A DNA stretch of 64,000 nt, from positions 1 through 64,000 of the forward strand of contig RWJK01000995.1 of assembly GCA_004335835.1 (NCBI GenBank). The letters run 5' to 3'. The DNA is from Scenedesmus sp. ARA3. Lineage: Eukaryota > Chlorophyta > Chlorophyceae > Sphaeropleales > Scenedesmaceae. Under the pieces are notes generated by a model. It saw nothing but the letters and a program-made list of their open reading frames with translations. It did no database searches and was not told the DNA's origin. The position numbers and the translations under genes are program-made. How positions within the stretch are numbered: position 1 is the stretch's first letter; each line of letters starts with the position of its first letter. Of this stretch, positions 1 to 11,109 are shown piece by piece.

Positions 1-149
1 GAGAAGCCACTGTCGTTTGACGCTCTGAAGCGGGGTTTTGTCCAGCCCATGAGAAACACAGCTACTGTACTTGCACGCCCAGAGTGACTTTTTGGCAGTT
101 TGGCACGTGGGGACGTGCACACTGATGCTGTTGAGTCGTGTTTTGAATG

Positions 150-960
150 GCAAGTCCATTGGAGGATGGACTTGCCATTCATTACAGGATGTCTTGATTA
201 CATGAGTTTTCCAGACCCACCAGATGCGCTGCTGTGCCTAAACCACCCAGCTGTCGATGTCAGGGGCATGTTATATGCCTGTTAAACTGTCCCATCTGCT
301 TGAAATGCACAGAGGCCCACAGCAAGTGCAGTATCATTTAAGTTGTACTCCTGCTGCACCGTAATAGGATGTCTTGATTACATGAGTTTTTCCCGACCCA
401 CCTGGTGCGCCACTGCCTTTAAACCACTCAGCTGTCGATGTGAGGAGCATGTTATATGCCTGTTACTTTGTGTCATCTGCTTGAAATGCACAAAGGCCCA
501 CAGCAAGTGCAGTATCATTTGAGTTGTACACCTGCTGCACCGTAATAGGATATCTTGATTACATGAGTTTTTCCGGACCCACCAGGTGCGCCGCTGCCTT
601 TAAACCACTCAGCTGTCAATGTGAGGAGCATGTTATATGCCTGTTACTTTGTGTCATCTGCTTGAAATGCACAGAGGCCCACAGCAAGTGCAGTATCATT
701 TGAGTTGTACGCCTGCTGCACCGTAACAGGATGTCTTGATTACATGAGTTTTTCCGGACCCACCAGGTGCGCCGCTGCCTTTAAACCACCCAGCTGTCGA
801 TGCCAGGAGCATGTTATATGTTTGTTTTTCATCTCATCTGCTTGAAATGCACAGAGGCCCACAGCAAGTGCAGTATCATTTGAGTTGTACGCCAGCCAAA
901 TTGTACTAGGGTAACTTACCCTCCTGAGGAGTTTTCACGGAACCACCAGGTTTGTCGCTG
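150..960. repeat. ~181-bp tandem repeat array, four copies plus a degenerate fifth
   Basis: A unit beginning GGATGTCTTGATTACATGAG starts at 187, 367, 548 (one base changed) and 729, so the period is 180-181 bp. Each unit also carries a TTTAAACCAC..CAGCTGTCGATG block and a CACAGAGGCCCACAGCAAG block. A degraded fifth unit is visible from about 905. No gene is recognisable in it. It may be a local satellite or lie in the UTR or an intron of a gene off the left edge. Confidence 0.85.
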
Positions 961-1913
961 CGCTTGATGTGCACGTGAGCTCGGACAAACAATGAATTAC
1001 GGCGGCGGCAGCAGGCTGTCATTGTGCCGACGTTGCATCCAGATAACATCACAAGCAGCAGTATCCTTGGCAACAGAAGCCACAAGCCCCAAGTGCAGCC
1101 AGCAAACGTCGCCATTGCAATGCTTGGGGCTGCTGTGGCATTATTTAAACGATGCTTTATATGATGCCGAAGCGCATGCAGCAGCATGTTCAGTCGATCT
1201 ACAGCAGCGCCAAACAGTGGTGACTGCACTCACTGAGCCTGTCAGTGGCAGGCTGTTGACTCAGCAGACGCTCATGAGTGATCACTCTAGAGATCTCAAC
1301 ACTCGCGCAGGCTGGGTGAGAAATCTGCACTGCGACAACGTCAATGGTAAAGCGGACAATTAACTCAGTGCATCCTTCAGAGTTCACATCGCGCCAACGT
1401 GTCAGCTGCTCGGCTGTTCAGTAGCCAAGTAGTACTGGCAGGATGACACAGGTGGTAGCAAGTGCTACAGCCAGGCCCTGAGGGTGACACACTGTTGTTC
1501 GCCACCCGTCACGTGCATCTAGTCGACGTTCATGCTTGTAATGTTTGTGCATTTTTGATTCTCCAAGTGTTCAGAGACAGCTAGCATTGACGGCCACCAC
1601 ATAGTTGTTCTTACTGTTGTACGTTTTCCGCACTGCCATTGCAGTCAAGTCATTTATGGTTGCAAGATTTGCTTTGGTGGCATTTACGCTTGCACCGAAG
1701 CAGCAGGCAGTGCCACTGTGGTGGGCTTGGGCCTGAGAGCAGGTGCGTCACCCTATCGATATCATGTTTGCACTATATTGTCCCGTAGGTTATATTCAAC
1801 GATTGTTTGGGATCGCTGTTAGTGCCATGTGGGATCGCAGATTGGGATCAGTACTGCTTCCTCGCCTCAAGAATGCGTGAATTGTCCCTTTCTTGCAGGA
1901 AGGGCGTCTGCAA
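961..1913. other. Intergenic / 5' flank of PHYLLO, no gene recognised
   Basis: No conserved reading frame was found on either strand. A TTGCAG acceptor-like site at 1893-1898 precedes the first PHYLLO coding exon, so an upstream 5' exon may lie here. Confidence 0.4.
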
Positions 1914-2984
1914 ATGCTTTCTGGGCGCTGCATAGCGCCATGCAGCGCAGCAGCAGGCACAGCCAGGCATGGCAGCAGCAACAGCAGCAGCTGTACACTG
2001 CAGGGCCAGGCAAGGCCCATGCGTGTGGCAAGGGGCAACTGCAGCAGCAGGCATCGATTGCTACATCTTTTGGGTGACATCAGCTGCCATGCAGCAGCTG
2101 CAGGAGCAGCAGCTGCAGCAGGCGCTGCTGAAGCAAGCCGTGAAACCGCCAGCCTGACATCCCCAGCTGCTGCTGCAGCTGCAGCCGGCCTGCAGGAGCA
2201 GGCGGTCAATGGCAGCAATGGAAGCAGCAGCACTGCTACTGCGTCTGAGGCGGTTCCTGCAAGCAAAAGCAGCAATGGCTGCAGCAGCTGCAGCAGCACC
2301 GACCAAGATGCGAGCAGCAGTGGTCCAGAAGCAGTTCTAGGCAGTGCCGACAACTCGCAGCACCTCAGCAACAGCAACGCCAGCAGCAGCAGCAGTTCGA
2401 AGGCCTTGCTACAGCCTGTCACCTACTGTAGCACACAAGTGCTGCCGCCTCAGCCAGACTGGCAGTCAGCAGCAGCAGCCCTGCAAGCGGCACTCAGCGA
2501 CACCGCCAGAACCCTGAACCTCAGCCCAGCAGACACTCAGAACCCCGCCGCAGCAGCTGGCAGCGGGGTTTTGCGCTGGGAGGTGCCCTTACCCCGCAGC
2601 AGCGCGGTTCAGGGCGTTGGCGCAGGTTTTACTGCGCTGCAGTGGCTGCAGGGCCAGGAGGGTTTGAAGACTACGCTACATCAAGCTTATTTCAGTGGCA
2701 GGCACAGCACGGCGCCAGATACACCAGGCACAGCAGCAGCAGAAGCCTCTGCTCAGGGCTGGGCTGCTGTGGCGGGTTTAGGGGCTGCATGGCTGTGGCA
2801 GGGTTCTGCAGGCAGGGCTTTTGATGGAGGCGTGATGGCTGGGATGCAGCGCTTTTTGAGTGAGGCGCAGCCACGGCTGAGGGTGCTTGGTGGATCAAGG
2901 TGGGTCAGCATGCGGCATGCCTGAACATGCTGTGTTATTTACGCATTGTTTGGTGGTAGTTGAACCAGTGATAGCAGCACCAGT

Positions 2985-3029
<45 letters not shown>

Positions 3030-5300
3030 TGCAGCAGCAGCGATAGGAATTGGTGGATCTGTTGTGATATGTATCGTTCTGATGGTGGGGTGATAGGGGC
3101 ATGGCAGGGCTGCAACGGTTTCTGAGTGAGGCGCAGCCACGGCTGAGGGTGCTGAGCAGATCAAGGTGGGTTTGGCGGCTGTTTTTTGGAAGCATTCAGC
3201 GTAGAGGAAAGATTATTAGACAGAGGTTGTTCAAGTATAGACACTCACAAGCAGCAGCAGTGTGTGGCTTGACTTCATGGACACATGGACAGCATGGCTG
3301 GCTGTGGCAGGGTTCAGCAGGCAGGGCTTTCAATGCTGCAACTGATTCATACACGAAGCGTGCACAGCACCATAAAATGGAGGTCAAACCCTAAACCCTG
3401 GTTTGACCTTGGTTGACCCCAGCCAGGCCCCTGCAGGTTTGACCCCAGCCAGGCCCCTGCGCCCGAGTGGGCCGCCTTTGGCTCCTTCCTGTTCATGATG
3501 TTCACTGACAGCTACATGCTGTTATGTTCGCGCTGAACCTGAGCCTTGAGCCCTGGCTGTTTGGTCAAACCTTTGTTCCTGCAGGTTTGACCCCAGCCAG
3601 GCCCCTTCGCCTGAGTGGGCTGCCTTTGGCTCCTTCCTGTTCCTGCTGCCTCAGCTGGAGCTGCTGGAGGCAGACGGGGCACTGCTGCTGGCACTCAACG
3701 TGGCCTGGGACAGCAGGTGTGATTATCATTAGGGCCATGTCTTGGGCTTTTTATATGTCCTAGCTGTCTGCATGTTGTCAGCCCAGCTGCTGGAGGCGGA
3801 TGGGGCGCTTCTGCTGGCGCTGAACGTGGCTTGGGACAGCAGGTGCGTGTGTTAATTGCTCACATGTTTGATTGGATATCAATTGTCTGCTGTCTGTGCT
3901 TCCTAGCGTAGCGGTTGGAGCTGCTGGAGGCAAATGGGGCGCTGCTGCTGGCGCTGAACTTGGCTTGAGACAGCAGGTGCGCCCTTTTTATCCATCAAAG
4001 GCTATGAATTGCGACGCAAACTACTATCGTACGTTTTAGTGCATGGTGTTAGCCCAGCAGCTGGAGCTGCTGGAGGCGGATGGGGCGCTGGTGCTGGCAT
4101 GAAAAGTGGCCTGGGACAGCAGGTGCGGATAACCTCCACACACCTTGCGATTCGGTTTAGGGTGCCTGCACAATTGTTTGTTTGCTCAGCAGCTGGAGCT
4201 GCTGGAGGCGGATGGGGCGCTGCTGCTGGCACTCTACGTGGCCTGGGACAGCAGGTGTGCTGTCGCATAACAGCTGTGCTTCAGGGACCTGGGACAGCAG
4301 ATGCGTGTGTAAAAGCCTGTGGTTGGTCAAAGGATTGGGCTGCATGCATTGTGGTTGTATGCTCAGCAGCAGCTGCCTGGAGCTGCTCGAAGCTGATGGG
4401 CGCTGCTGCTAGCACTCAACGTGGCCTGCATCATCAGGTGCGCACACGGGGAAACAGTCGAGCCTTGTGGGAGGACGCCGTGATTTCATGCGCAGAACCT
4501 ACGGCCTCCTGCATGGCTGTTGCCAGCACCAGCCTTTGCTTCACGAGCGCGTAGGACAGCAGACGGAGCAAATTTGAAGGCATGTTATAACATGTTATAA
4601 CACTGCCCTCTGTCTGGCGTCCGTGCTGCTGCCCTTGCATTGCCGCTATGCCCGCAGGCTGCCACAGCAGCAGCAGGCCAACGCAGCAGCAGCCGGCCAG
4701 GGGCCAGCCAACCTGCAGGAAGCGTTACAACAGGCCGCAGCAGCGTTAGTAACAATGCAGCCGCCGGCGCGGCCCTGCACACCAGCACTTGCTCCTGCCA
4801 GCAGTCCTGCAGAGCACACTCCGGACGAGGCTGGGTGGAAGGGTTTAATGGAGGACGCTGTCAGGGTTTTGCGGGGCGGCGGCGGCGCTAAAACCCCGGG
4901 GGGTGTGGGCGTGGACACTGACTTGGCACGGCAGGAGTTCATATCTGGAGGGCAGCAGGTGCGGCTGGTGGCAGCCGTGCATATTGGTGCAGAGCTTGAG
5001 TGTGCTGCTGTGAGCACATGCTGTCCATAGAGTTGTATAAATCATTGCTTCCTTAGTGCACTGAGTTGTCCATGCAGAGCCTGGATGTGCTGCTGCCAGC
5101 ATATCCTGGTAATGTCTTATTCATGTAGTTGTGTGTGTTGAGTATTGCTACCTACGGTGAGGAACGCTGCGCTGTTCACTTATCCTGTCATGCAGAGCCT
5201 GGATGCGCTGCTGTCAGCGCTGCGTGCGGGTGACCCTGACCCCACACCCCTGGCAACAGCAGATGAAGACGCAGCAGAGCAAGATGAAGCAGCAGAAGGA

Positions 5301-5331
<31 letters not shown>

Positions 5332-8300
5332 CGCCTGCCATGCAGCAGCAGAGCACAGCTGCAGGGTCGGCTGCTGTGGATACGGCAGCACACACTGTCA
5401 AAGTGTCATCAGCTATAGATGAGCAGCAGCAGCAGCAGCAGCAGAAGTTGGTCAAAGTTGTGCTAGCGCGTCGCACAGCCTTACCCTGGCGAAACGGGGC
5501 AGCCGCTCAAATCAGCAGCAGCGACCCACAGCAGCAGCAGCAGCAGGTGTGGCCCAGTGAGGGGCAATCAGCAGCAGCAGCAGCAGCAGCAGTGGGTGGC
5601 TTGAGGCCAGGCTGGCAGCGTGTGAGCGGCACTGTGCTGCTGCAGGCGCTGCAGGAGCGTGACCCACGCGCCTACCAGCTGTACCTGTCAACGCCACCAG
5701 GTGGGGTGGTATCAGCAGCGGATTTTTGATGTTGTGGGAGTTCGGTGCGCTGGGTTTAGCGAGCTGACTAGTATACGAGGTGACCCATTGGCTTGCAGTG
5801 CCACTTTCTGTGGCTGGTGCAGGTGCACCATTTTCTGTCATCTGTTGCACTTTGCCGTTGTCCCAAAACACCGCGCTTTTATAATCGACTGTGATTGCTT
5901 ACGTGAACCTTGCGCCTTTGTTTGCGCAGGGGCTTCCTTTCTGGCCTGCACGCCTGAGCGGCTGTACGTGCGCAGCGGCCGCCAGGTGGCGAGTGAGGCT
6001 GTGGCTGGCACACGGCCGCGGGGGCCTCCTGGTGACTTGGAGGCAGACTTCTACCAGGTGGGTTTATCGTCAAAGATAATAGTGGCTTGCCGAGTGGATT
6101 GTGCAACATGTATCGTGTACCCAGGCGGGCGCCAGGTGGCCAGTGAGGCAGTGGCCGGCACACGCCCCAGGGGGCCCCCAGGTGACCTGGAAGCAGACTT
6201 CTACCAGGTGGGGTCGGTATGTTTTTATACTAGTTTTTAAAACACTATGTGTGTTTGCTTTGTGCATTGTGCATAATGTATGTGGTTACCGGACCAGTGA
6301 GGCAGTGGCTGGCACGCGGCCACGGGGGCCGCCCGGTGACTTGGAGGCAGACTTTTACCAGGTGGGTTTTGTATCTAGTTTGTCTGACTTGCTTGCTTAG
6401 TGCTGTGTGCATCAGATATTGTGCACTTGGGCGGGCGCCAGGTGGCAAGGCGGTGGCTGGCACGCGGACGCAGGGGGCCGCCAGGTGACTTGGAGGCAGA
6501 CTTCTACCAGGTGGGTTTGGCATGTATAGTAATGAATAAATGTGCTTGCCTAGTGCTTTGTGCAACATGTGTTGTTTACTCGGGCGGGCGCCAGGTGGCC
6601 AGTGAGGCAGTGGCAGGCATGTGGCCAGGGGGCCGCCCGGTGACCTGGAGGCAGACTTCTGCCAGGTGGGTTCAGTAGCTTCATAACACTATGTGTGTTT
6701 GCTTTGTGCGTTGTGCATAACGTATGTGGTCACCGGACGAGTGAGGCTGTGGCTGGCACACACACCCGGGGGCCGCCCGGTGTCCGGGAGGCAGACTTCT
6801 ACCAGGTGGGTTCGGTAATCTCATAACACTATGTGTGTTTGCTTTGTGCGTTGTGCATCATGTATGTGGTGGCCGGACCTGTGAGGCGGTCCAAGTTCAC
6901 CCTAGTACACATTTCTGACCCACTGCTATGCGTGGTTTTGTGTGTGTGCCTGCTTCCTGTGTGCCTGTTTGCTGCGAGGGTGTGGAGCTGCTGCAGAGCC
7001 CCAAGGACCATTCTGAGTTCACGCGCAGCATCAACAGCTCTACATTGTTACCATGTATCCTGCATGTTCGCTGTGTTTCCTGCAGGGTTTAGACTTGCTG
7101 CAGAGCCCCAAGGACCACTCTGGGCTCACGCACACCATCTAACAGCTGTGAAACGCTGCCACGTGCCATGCTTGCTCGATGTGTTTCCTGCAGGGTTTTA
7201 GACCTGCTGCAGAGCTCCAAGGACCACTCCGAGTTCACCCGCACCATCACTGAAACGCTGCCATGTGTCCTGCATGCTCGCTCTGTTTCCTGCAGGGTTT
7301 AGACCTGCTGCAAAGCCCCAAGGACCACTCCGAGTTCACCCTCGTGCGCGAGTGGATCAAGCAGCAGCTGGCACCCCTGTGCACTGGCCTGGCTGTCGAG
7401 GTTCAAAAATCTGTTTTGAAACAAGCCACGGTGCAGCACCTGTATGGCAGACTGGCTGGCCTATTAAAACGGGGCGTGGGGGATGCCGCAATATTAGCAG
7501 CGCTGCACCCCACACCTGCAGTGTGTGGCAGGCCGAGGGAAGCAGCGCTGGAGTATCTGCAAAACAAGGAGCCGTTTGACCGGGGCTTTTATGCGGGGCC
7601 GTTTGGCTGGGTCAGTGGCCAGGGTGCAGAGTTTGCGGTGGCAATAAGAAGTGCGATGCTGCCGGTGGTGCCGGCAGCAGCAGGAGTGGACGCAGCACCA
7701 GCAGCAGCAGCAGCAACAGGCGCCCCCAGCCACCAACAGGTGAGGGGATGTTCGGTTTCAACTCTGAAGGTTGGGTGCGGGAAGTCAAAAGGGACAGCCA
7801 GAGGCCTGTCATACATTGTCAAGCTGCCCAATTCTGGTGACTGGGTGTTGTCATCAAGCGTTAGTGCAACTGCGTACGGTGTAGAATGGCGCATGCAGCT
7901 GACAGCTGGGTTGGATACTGCTGTGTCGGCATCTCGGTGCATCTGCTTGCTGCAGGGCCAGATATGTAGGCGTAGCCATGGTAAGTGTGACTGAGGCATA
8001 TAAAGCACATGTTAGCTGTTGACACATCTTATTGTGCGTGCCTGCCCCCTTTCGCATTTGCAGGGCCAGCTTCTGGCGTATGCGGGTGTGGGCGTGGTGC
8101 AGGGCTCACAGGTGGCGGCGGAGTGGCAGGAGCTCAACCTCAAGGTAGGGTTACACAACAGAGCCCTCTCCATGTCTGCTGCTGCTGCTGTTGCTGCTGC
8201 TGGTGGTTGTGACCTTCTGTACGTGTGGCTGCCTTGTACGTTGTTGCTGTTTGTGGTTGTGCACGCATGGTGCATTTGGTGCACATCATCATCACTAGAT

Positions 8301-10630
8301 CACCTTGTGTTGCAGGTGCGCCAATTTGAGGGCCTGCTGTCTCCGCTGCTGTGCAGGCACTGCTGAACACTGCTCAACCCACTCTCAACACTGCTGCGTT
8401 GCTGCGCTGCATATTAACGCTGTATGCAGGTGCGCCAGTTTGAGGGCCTGCTGTCGCCGCTGCTGGCGCCGCCGCTGCGCTCCTTGCCCAACGCGGTCAT
8501 GGCCTGGGCGGGCCTGGCCATCGAGGAGCTGGCACGGCTGGGCATCAACACTTTTGCGGTGGCACCAGGTGCGTTATTGTCAGAGCTTTTCATATTGTTA
8601 TAGTTGATTGTAGTTAGGTCAGGGACAGCACTGAAACATAGCAAGAGACTGCATTATCCCACACGCGCGGTCATGGCCTGGGCAGGCCCGGCCGTCGAGG
8701 AGCTGGCACGGCTGGGCATCAACATGTTTGCTGTTGCACCAGGTGCGCTAATTTGCTGTGTCAGAACTTGTCGTATGTTAGGGGACTGCACTAATACTAG
8801 CAAGAAACTGTACTATCCCACATGTGCGGTCATGGCCTGGGCGGGCCTGGCAATTGAGGAGCTGGCGCGGCTGGGCATAAACACGTTTGCTGTGGCGCCA
8901 GGTGCGACTTGCAAACCTTTTTTATTCACACATTGATGGCTTGCACTGAACGGGATCAGGCGCAGGCTCCCGATGCTATCTGTGAAGAGCCCAAACCCAT
9001 AGTATCACCTGACACAGGCAACTGCTGCTCTAATCAGGCTTGGTTGTGGGCGGCATTTGATTTGATTTTCATTACAAAGCCATATGTTTATGCCGACTTG
9101 TTTTACCTCGCAGGCTCCCGCTCTGCCCCGCTGGCCCTAGCAGCCGCCAGCCACCCCCGCAGCCAGCTCACCATCGCCATCGATGAGCGCAGCCTAGGGT
9201 TTTGGGCCCTAGGGTTCAGCAGGTCAAGCCCTGCCGGCCTGCCTGCTGCTGTGATCTGCAGCAGCGGCACTGCGGTTGCAAACCTGCTCCCGGCTGTGGT
9301 AGAGGCGAGTCAGAGCAACGTGCCGCTGCTGCTGCTGACTGCTGACAGGTGGGTTTAGCGTCGTCATTTGACAGTCATATGACAGTTGTTACGTGTAACC
9401 TCTGTCGGCTGTTGTGGAGGCGAGCCAGAGCAACGTGCCCCTGCTGCTGCTGACGACTGACAGGTGGGTGTTATTATTTGTCAATTGACTTTTATAACAG
9501 TTGTTACATGTACTGTAAGTTACTGCCTGCTGTGGTGGAAGCGATCCAGAGCAACGCGCCGCTGCTGCTGCTGACGGCTGACAGGTGGGTTTGTGCTTGT
9601 CATTTTCAGTCATGGTTTTGGTATGTGTCGTAACCTGCTCCCGGCTGTGTTGGACGTAAGCCACATTCCTGTACTGCTTATCCTGTGTTGTACACACATC
9701 TTTGCACGCGCTTTTGGTGCTGCTGCACAATGCGTCAATACACCAGGTGCTGATCGCCCTTTGTATGCAATGCAGGTGATTTGCCTTGCCTTGCCATGCA
9801 CATGCTGTGCAGTATGATCAAGACTTTGTATGCTGACCTAAAAACACTTTGCTCTGCTTTGATGCTGCAGGCCATATGAGCTGCGGGACACTGGCGCCAA
9901 CCAGACAATTGACCAAGTGAAGATATTTGGCGGTTACACCCGCTGGGCCTCAGATATTTGCCCACCCAGTGACCCCCGGCAGCTGCCAGGCAGAGTAATT
10001 CTCAGCACGGTTGACACCGCATTACGTCATGCAGTTGGCGGGCCGCGGCCGGGCCCGGTGCATTTGAATTTTCAATTCCGAGAGCCGCTGGCGCCTAGTG
10101 CGGCGGCCTGGGACGCTGACAGGTTTTTGCAGGGTTTAGAGGCCTGGCAGGGTTCAGCGGAGCCCTACACCACACAGGTCTTGAATCCTGGTGTGGCTGC
10201 AAACAGCAGCAGCAGCAGCGGTTTGATGCCTGTGCTGCAACCCCAGCTGGCGAACAGCCTGAACAATGCAGCAGCAGCAGCAGCAGCAGCAGCAAGTCCA
10301 GAGCTGGGCCGTGTGTTGCAGCTGCTGCTGACAGCTCAGCGAGGCCTCATTATAGTGGGTGAGCAGCCACACCCAGGGGCAGCAGCAGCAGCAGTGCAGC
10401 TGGCAGCAGCACTGGGCTGGCCAGTGGCAGCAGATGTGCTGTCAGGCTTGCGCGTCGGCAGCAGCAGCAGCAGCAGCAGCAGCAGTGGTGTGCTGCACCA
10501 CTTTGATCATGTGTTGCTGGGGGCTGGTGCAGCAGCAGGAGCTGATGCGGGCTGGTGGGGTGCACTGCAGCCTGATGTGGTGATGCAGCTGGGGCCCCGG
10601 GTGACATCGAAGCGCATCAACCAGTTCATG
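1914..10630 (+). CDS. PHYLLO: PHYLLO-type fusion: isochorismate synthase (MenF) - SEPHCHC synthase (MenD), 3' part missing
   Basis: Phylloquinone (vitamin K1) biosynthesis in the plastid: the MenF part converts chorismate to isochorismate, and the MenD part condenses it with 2-oxoglutarate using ThDP. Phase-consistent exons: 1914-2899, 3585-3716, 4658-4958, 5196-5700, 5930-6057, 7296-7739, 8064-8144, 8430-8568, 9114-9348, 9871-10630, about 1237 codons. The N-terminus is a long Ala/Ser/Gln-rich leader that could hold a transit peptide. MenF motifs: KVVLAR, ACTPERLYVR, SEAVAGTRPRG, HPTPAVCGRPREAALEYL, YAGVGVVQGSQVAAEWQELN. MenD motifs: FAVAPGSRSAPLALA, ICSSGTAVANLLPAVVEA, ADRPYELRDTGANQTIDQ. 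MenD stops about halfway, at GPRVTSKRINQFM. The remaining MenD and the MenC and MenH parts expected in a plant-type PHYLLO are absent, apparently lost in the gap to the right. The ATG at 1914 is provisional. Many exon edges are tandemly duplicated (separate entries). Confidence 0.93.
2836..3333 (+). repeat. Duplicated 3' edge of PHYLLO exon 1
   Basis: The stretch encoding MQRFLSEAQPRLRVL and its GTGGGT donor (2836-2902) recurs at 3100-3168. The stretch encoding WLWQGSAGRAF (about 2786-2824) recurs at 3296-3333. The copies are diverged. A (CAG)n tract at about 2986-3042 lies between them. Confidence 0.85.
2986..3042. repeat. (CAG)n microsatellite in PHYLLO intron 1
   Basis: About 18 CAG units with one CTG interruption, lying in the intron between the two copies of the exon-1 edge. 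Confidence 0.9.
3400..3650 (+). repeat. Duplicated 5' part of PHYLLO exon 2
   Basis: The block TTTGACCCCAGCCAGGCCCC followed by codons for PEWAAFGSFLF occurs at about 3434-3495 and again at 3585-3650. Shorter copies of the TTTGACC motif start at about 3400. The second copy continues in frame into the rest of exon 2. Confidence 0.8.
3655..4437 (+). repeat. Six tandem copies of the PHYLLO exon-2 3' edge, some with stops
   Basis: A roughly 60-bp block encoding LELLEADGALLLALNVAWDS and ending in CAG|GTG occurs at about 3655-3716, 3782-3842, 3915-3976, 4059-4122, 4189-4254 and 4370-4437. The third copy reads ..GCTTGAGAC.. (in-frame TGA) and the fourth has ..GGCATGAAAAG.. (frame broken). These are decaying intronic copies, not usable extra exons. 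Confidence 0.88.
4988..5220 (+). repeat. Three copies of a PHYLLO exon 5' edge (QSLDALLSA)
   Basis: GCAGAGCCTGGATGYGCTGCTG occurs at about 5073 and 5193, with a weaker copy at about 4988. Only the last opens into the long exon starting at 5196. This is duplication of an acceptor-side edge. Confidence 0.75.
5975..6810 (+). repeat. Six tandem copies of the MenF SEAVAGTRPRG exon edge
   Basis: Codons for SEAVAGTRPRG..DLEADFYQ plus the CAG|GTGGGTT donor recur at about 5975-6060, 6126-6213, 6292-6366, 6430-6513, 6583-6669 and 6733-6810. Intron sequence is copied too: AACACTATGTGTGTTTGCTT occurs three times, at about 6241, 6686 and 6829. Only the first copy is preceded by the ACTPERLYVR part, so the duplicated unit is exon 3' edge plus intron 5' part, about 150 bp. 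Confidence 0.92.
6980..7345 (+). repeat. Four tandem copies of the LLQSPKDHSEF exon edge
   Basis: Codons for LLQSPKDHSEF occur at about 6980-7025, 7084-7132, 7192-7245 and 7296-7345; the last three follow a CCTGCAGGG acceptor. Only the last continues into VREWIKQQL and the catalytic C-terminal part of MenF. Confidence 0.88.
8315..8906 (+). repeat. Duplicated edges of the MenF-MenD junction exon
   Basis: The acceptor edge (VRQFEGLLSPLL) occurs at about 8315-8352 and 8430-8465. The donor edge (AVMAWAGLAIEELARLGIN) occurs at about 8490-8568, 8666-8743 and 8826-8902. The true exon appears to be 8430-8568, because only it holds both edges. Confidence 0.88.
9282..9670 (+). repeat. Three copies plus a remnant of the MenD LLPAVVEA exon edge
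   Basis: Codons for LLPAVVEASQSNVPLLLLTA with a CAGGTGGGT donor lie at 9282-9350, about 9398-9467 and about 9520-9590. A shorter remnant is at about 9632-9670. Only the first is attached to the upstream part of the exon (9114). Confidence 0.87.
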
Positions 10631-10965
10631 GTGAGTTCACGGTGTTGTGGTGCGAATTTTGGGGTGAAGTATGGTGGGAAGTTTGGGGGCTGTTGGGGCG
10701 TGCTGCAGCCTGATGTGGTGCTGCAGCTGGGGCCGCGGGTGACGTCAAAGCGGGTCAATCAGTTCATGGTGAGTTCAAGGTGTCATGGTGTGAAGTTTGG
10801 TGCAAAGTATGGTGCAAAACCACATTGGGAGCTGATGTGGGCTGGTGGGGTGTGCTGCAGCCTGATGTGGGCTGGTGGGGTGTGCTGCAGCCTGATGTGG
10901 TGCTGCAGGTGGGGCCACGGGTGACATCAAAGCGCATCAACCAGTTCATGGTGAGTTCAAGGTGT
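10555..10965 (+). repeat. Three copies of the MenD PRVTSKRINQFM exon edge
   Basis: Codons for LQPDVV..LGPRVTSKRINQFM followed by GTGAGTTCA occur at about 10555-10645, 10693-10785 and 10840-10965. The third copy has its own internal duplication of TGATGTGGGCTGGTGGGGTG. The array is the last recognisable piece of PHYLLO before the gap. Confidence 0.88.
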
Positions 10966-11028
10966 CCAACTATGAAGGAATAGCGGCTCGCTGGGCTAGT
11001 GCCTGGGGTCGGGTTCAGTCCCGAAAGT

Positions 11029-11060
11029 GTATTGTATTGTAATGTATTGTATTGTATTGA
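11029..11060. repeat. (TATTG)n pentanucleotide microsatellite
   Basis: About six TATTG units with one TAATG interruption. It is AT-rich relative to its surroundings. Confidence 0.85.
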
Positions 11061-11109
11061 AGTTGTCTGTGAGGCTGGGTGTGAACTTTGGTGTGAAATG
11101 CATTGCAAG

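Noticed and set aside
2061..2422. Leu/Cys/Ala-rich antisense frames over CAG tracts throughout the window
   Set aside because: (CAG)n gives open poly-Leu, poly-Cys and poly-Ala frames on the opposite strand; they are shadows of real exons or introns.
5975..9670. CRISPR-like reading of the regular repeat arrays
   Set aside because: Repeats are diverged protein-coding exon edges with splice sites, in a eukaryotic gene. There are no short identical repeats and no cas genes.
1914..10630. PHYLLO as a pseudogene
   Set aside because: All ten visible exons join in phase with intact motifs. The loss of the 3' part coincides with the assembly gap.
2836..10965. Exon arrays as plain assembly duplication
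   Set aside because: Copies differ at many positions and carry private stops and indels, which assembly errors from one allele would not produce.
11029..11060. TATTG run as a telomere-like repeat
   Set aside because: The unit is not TTTTAGGG or TTTAGGG, and the run is short and internal; an ordinary microsatellite.
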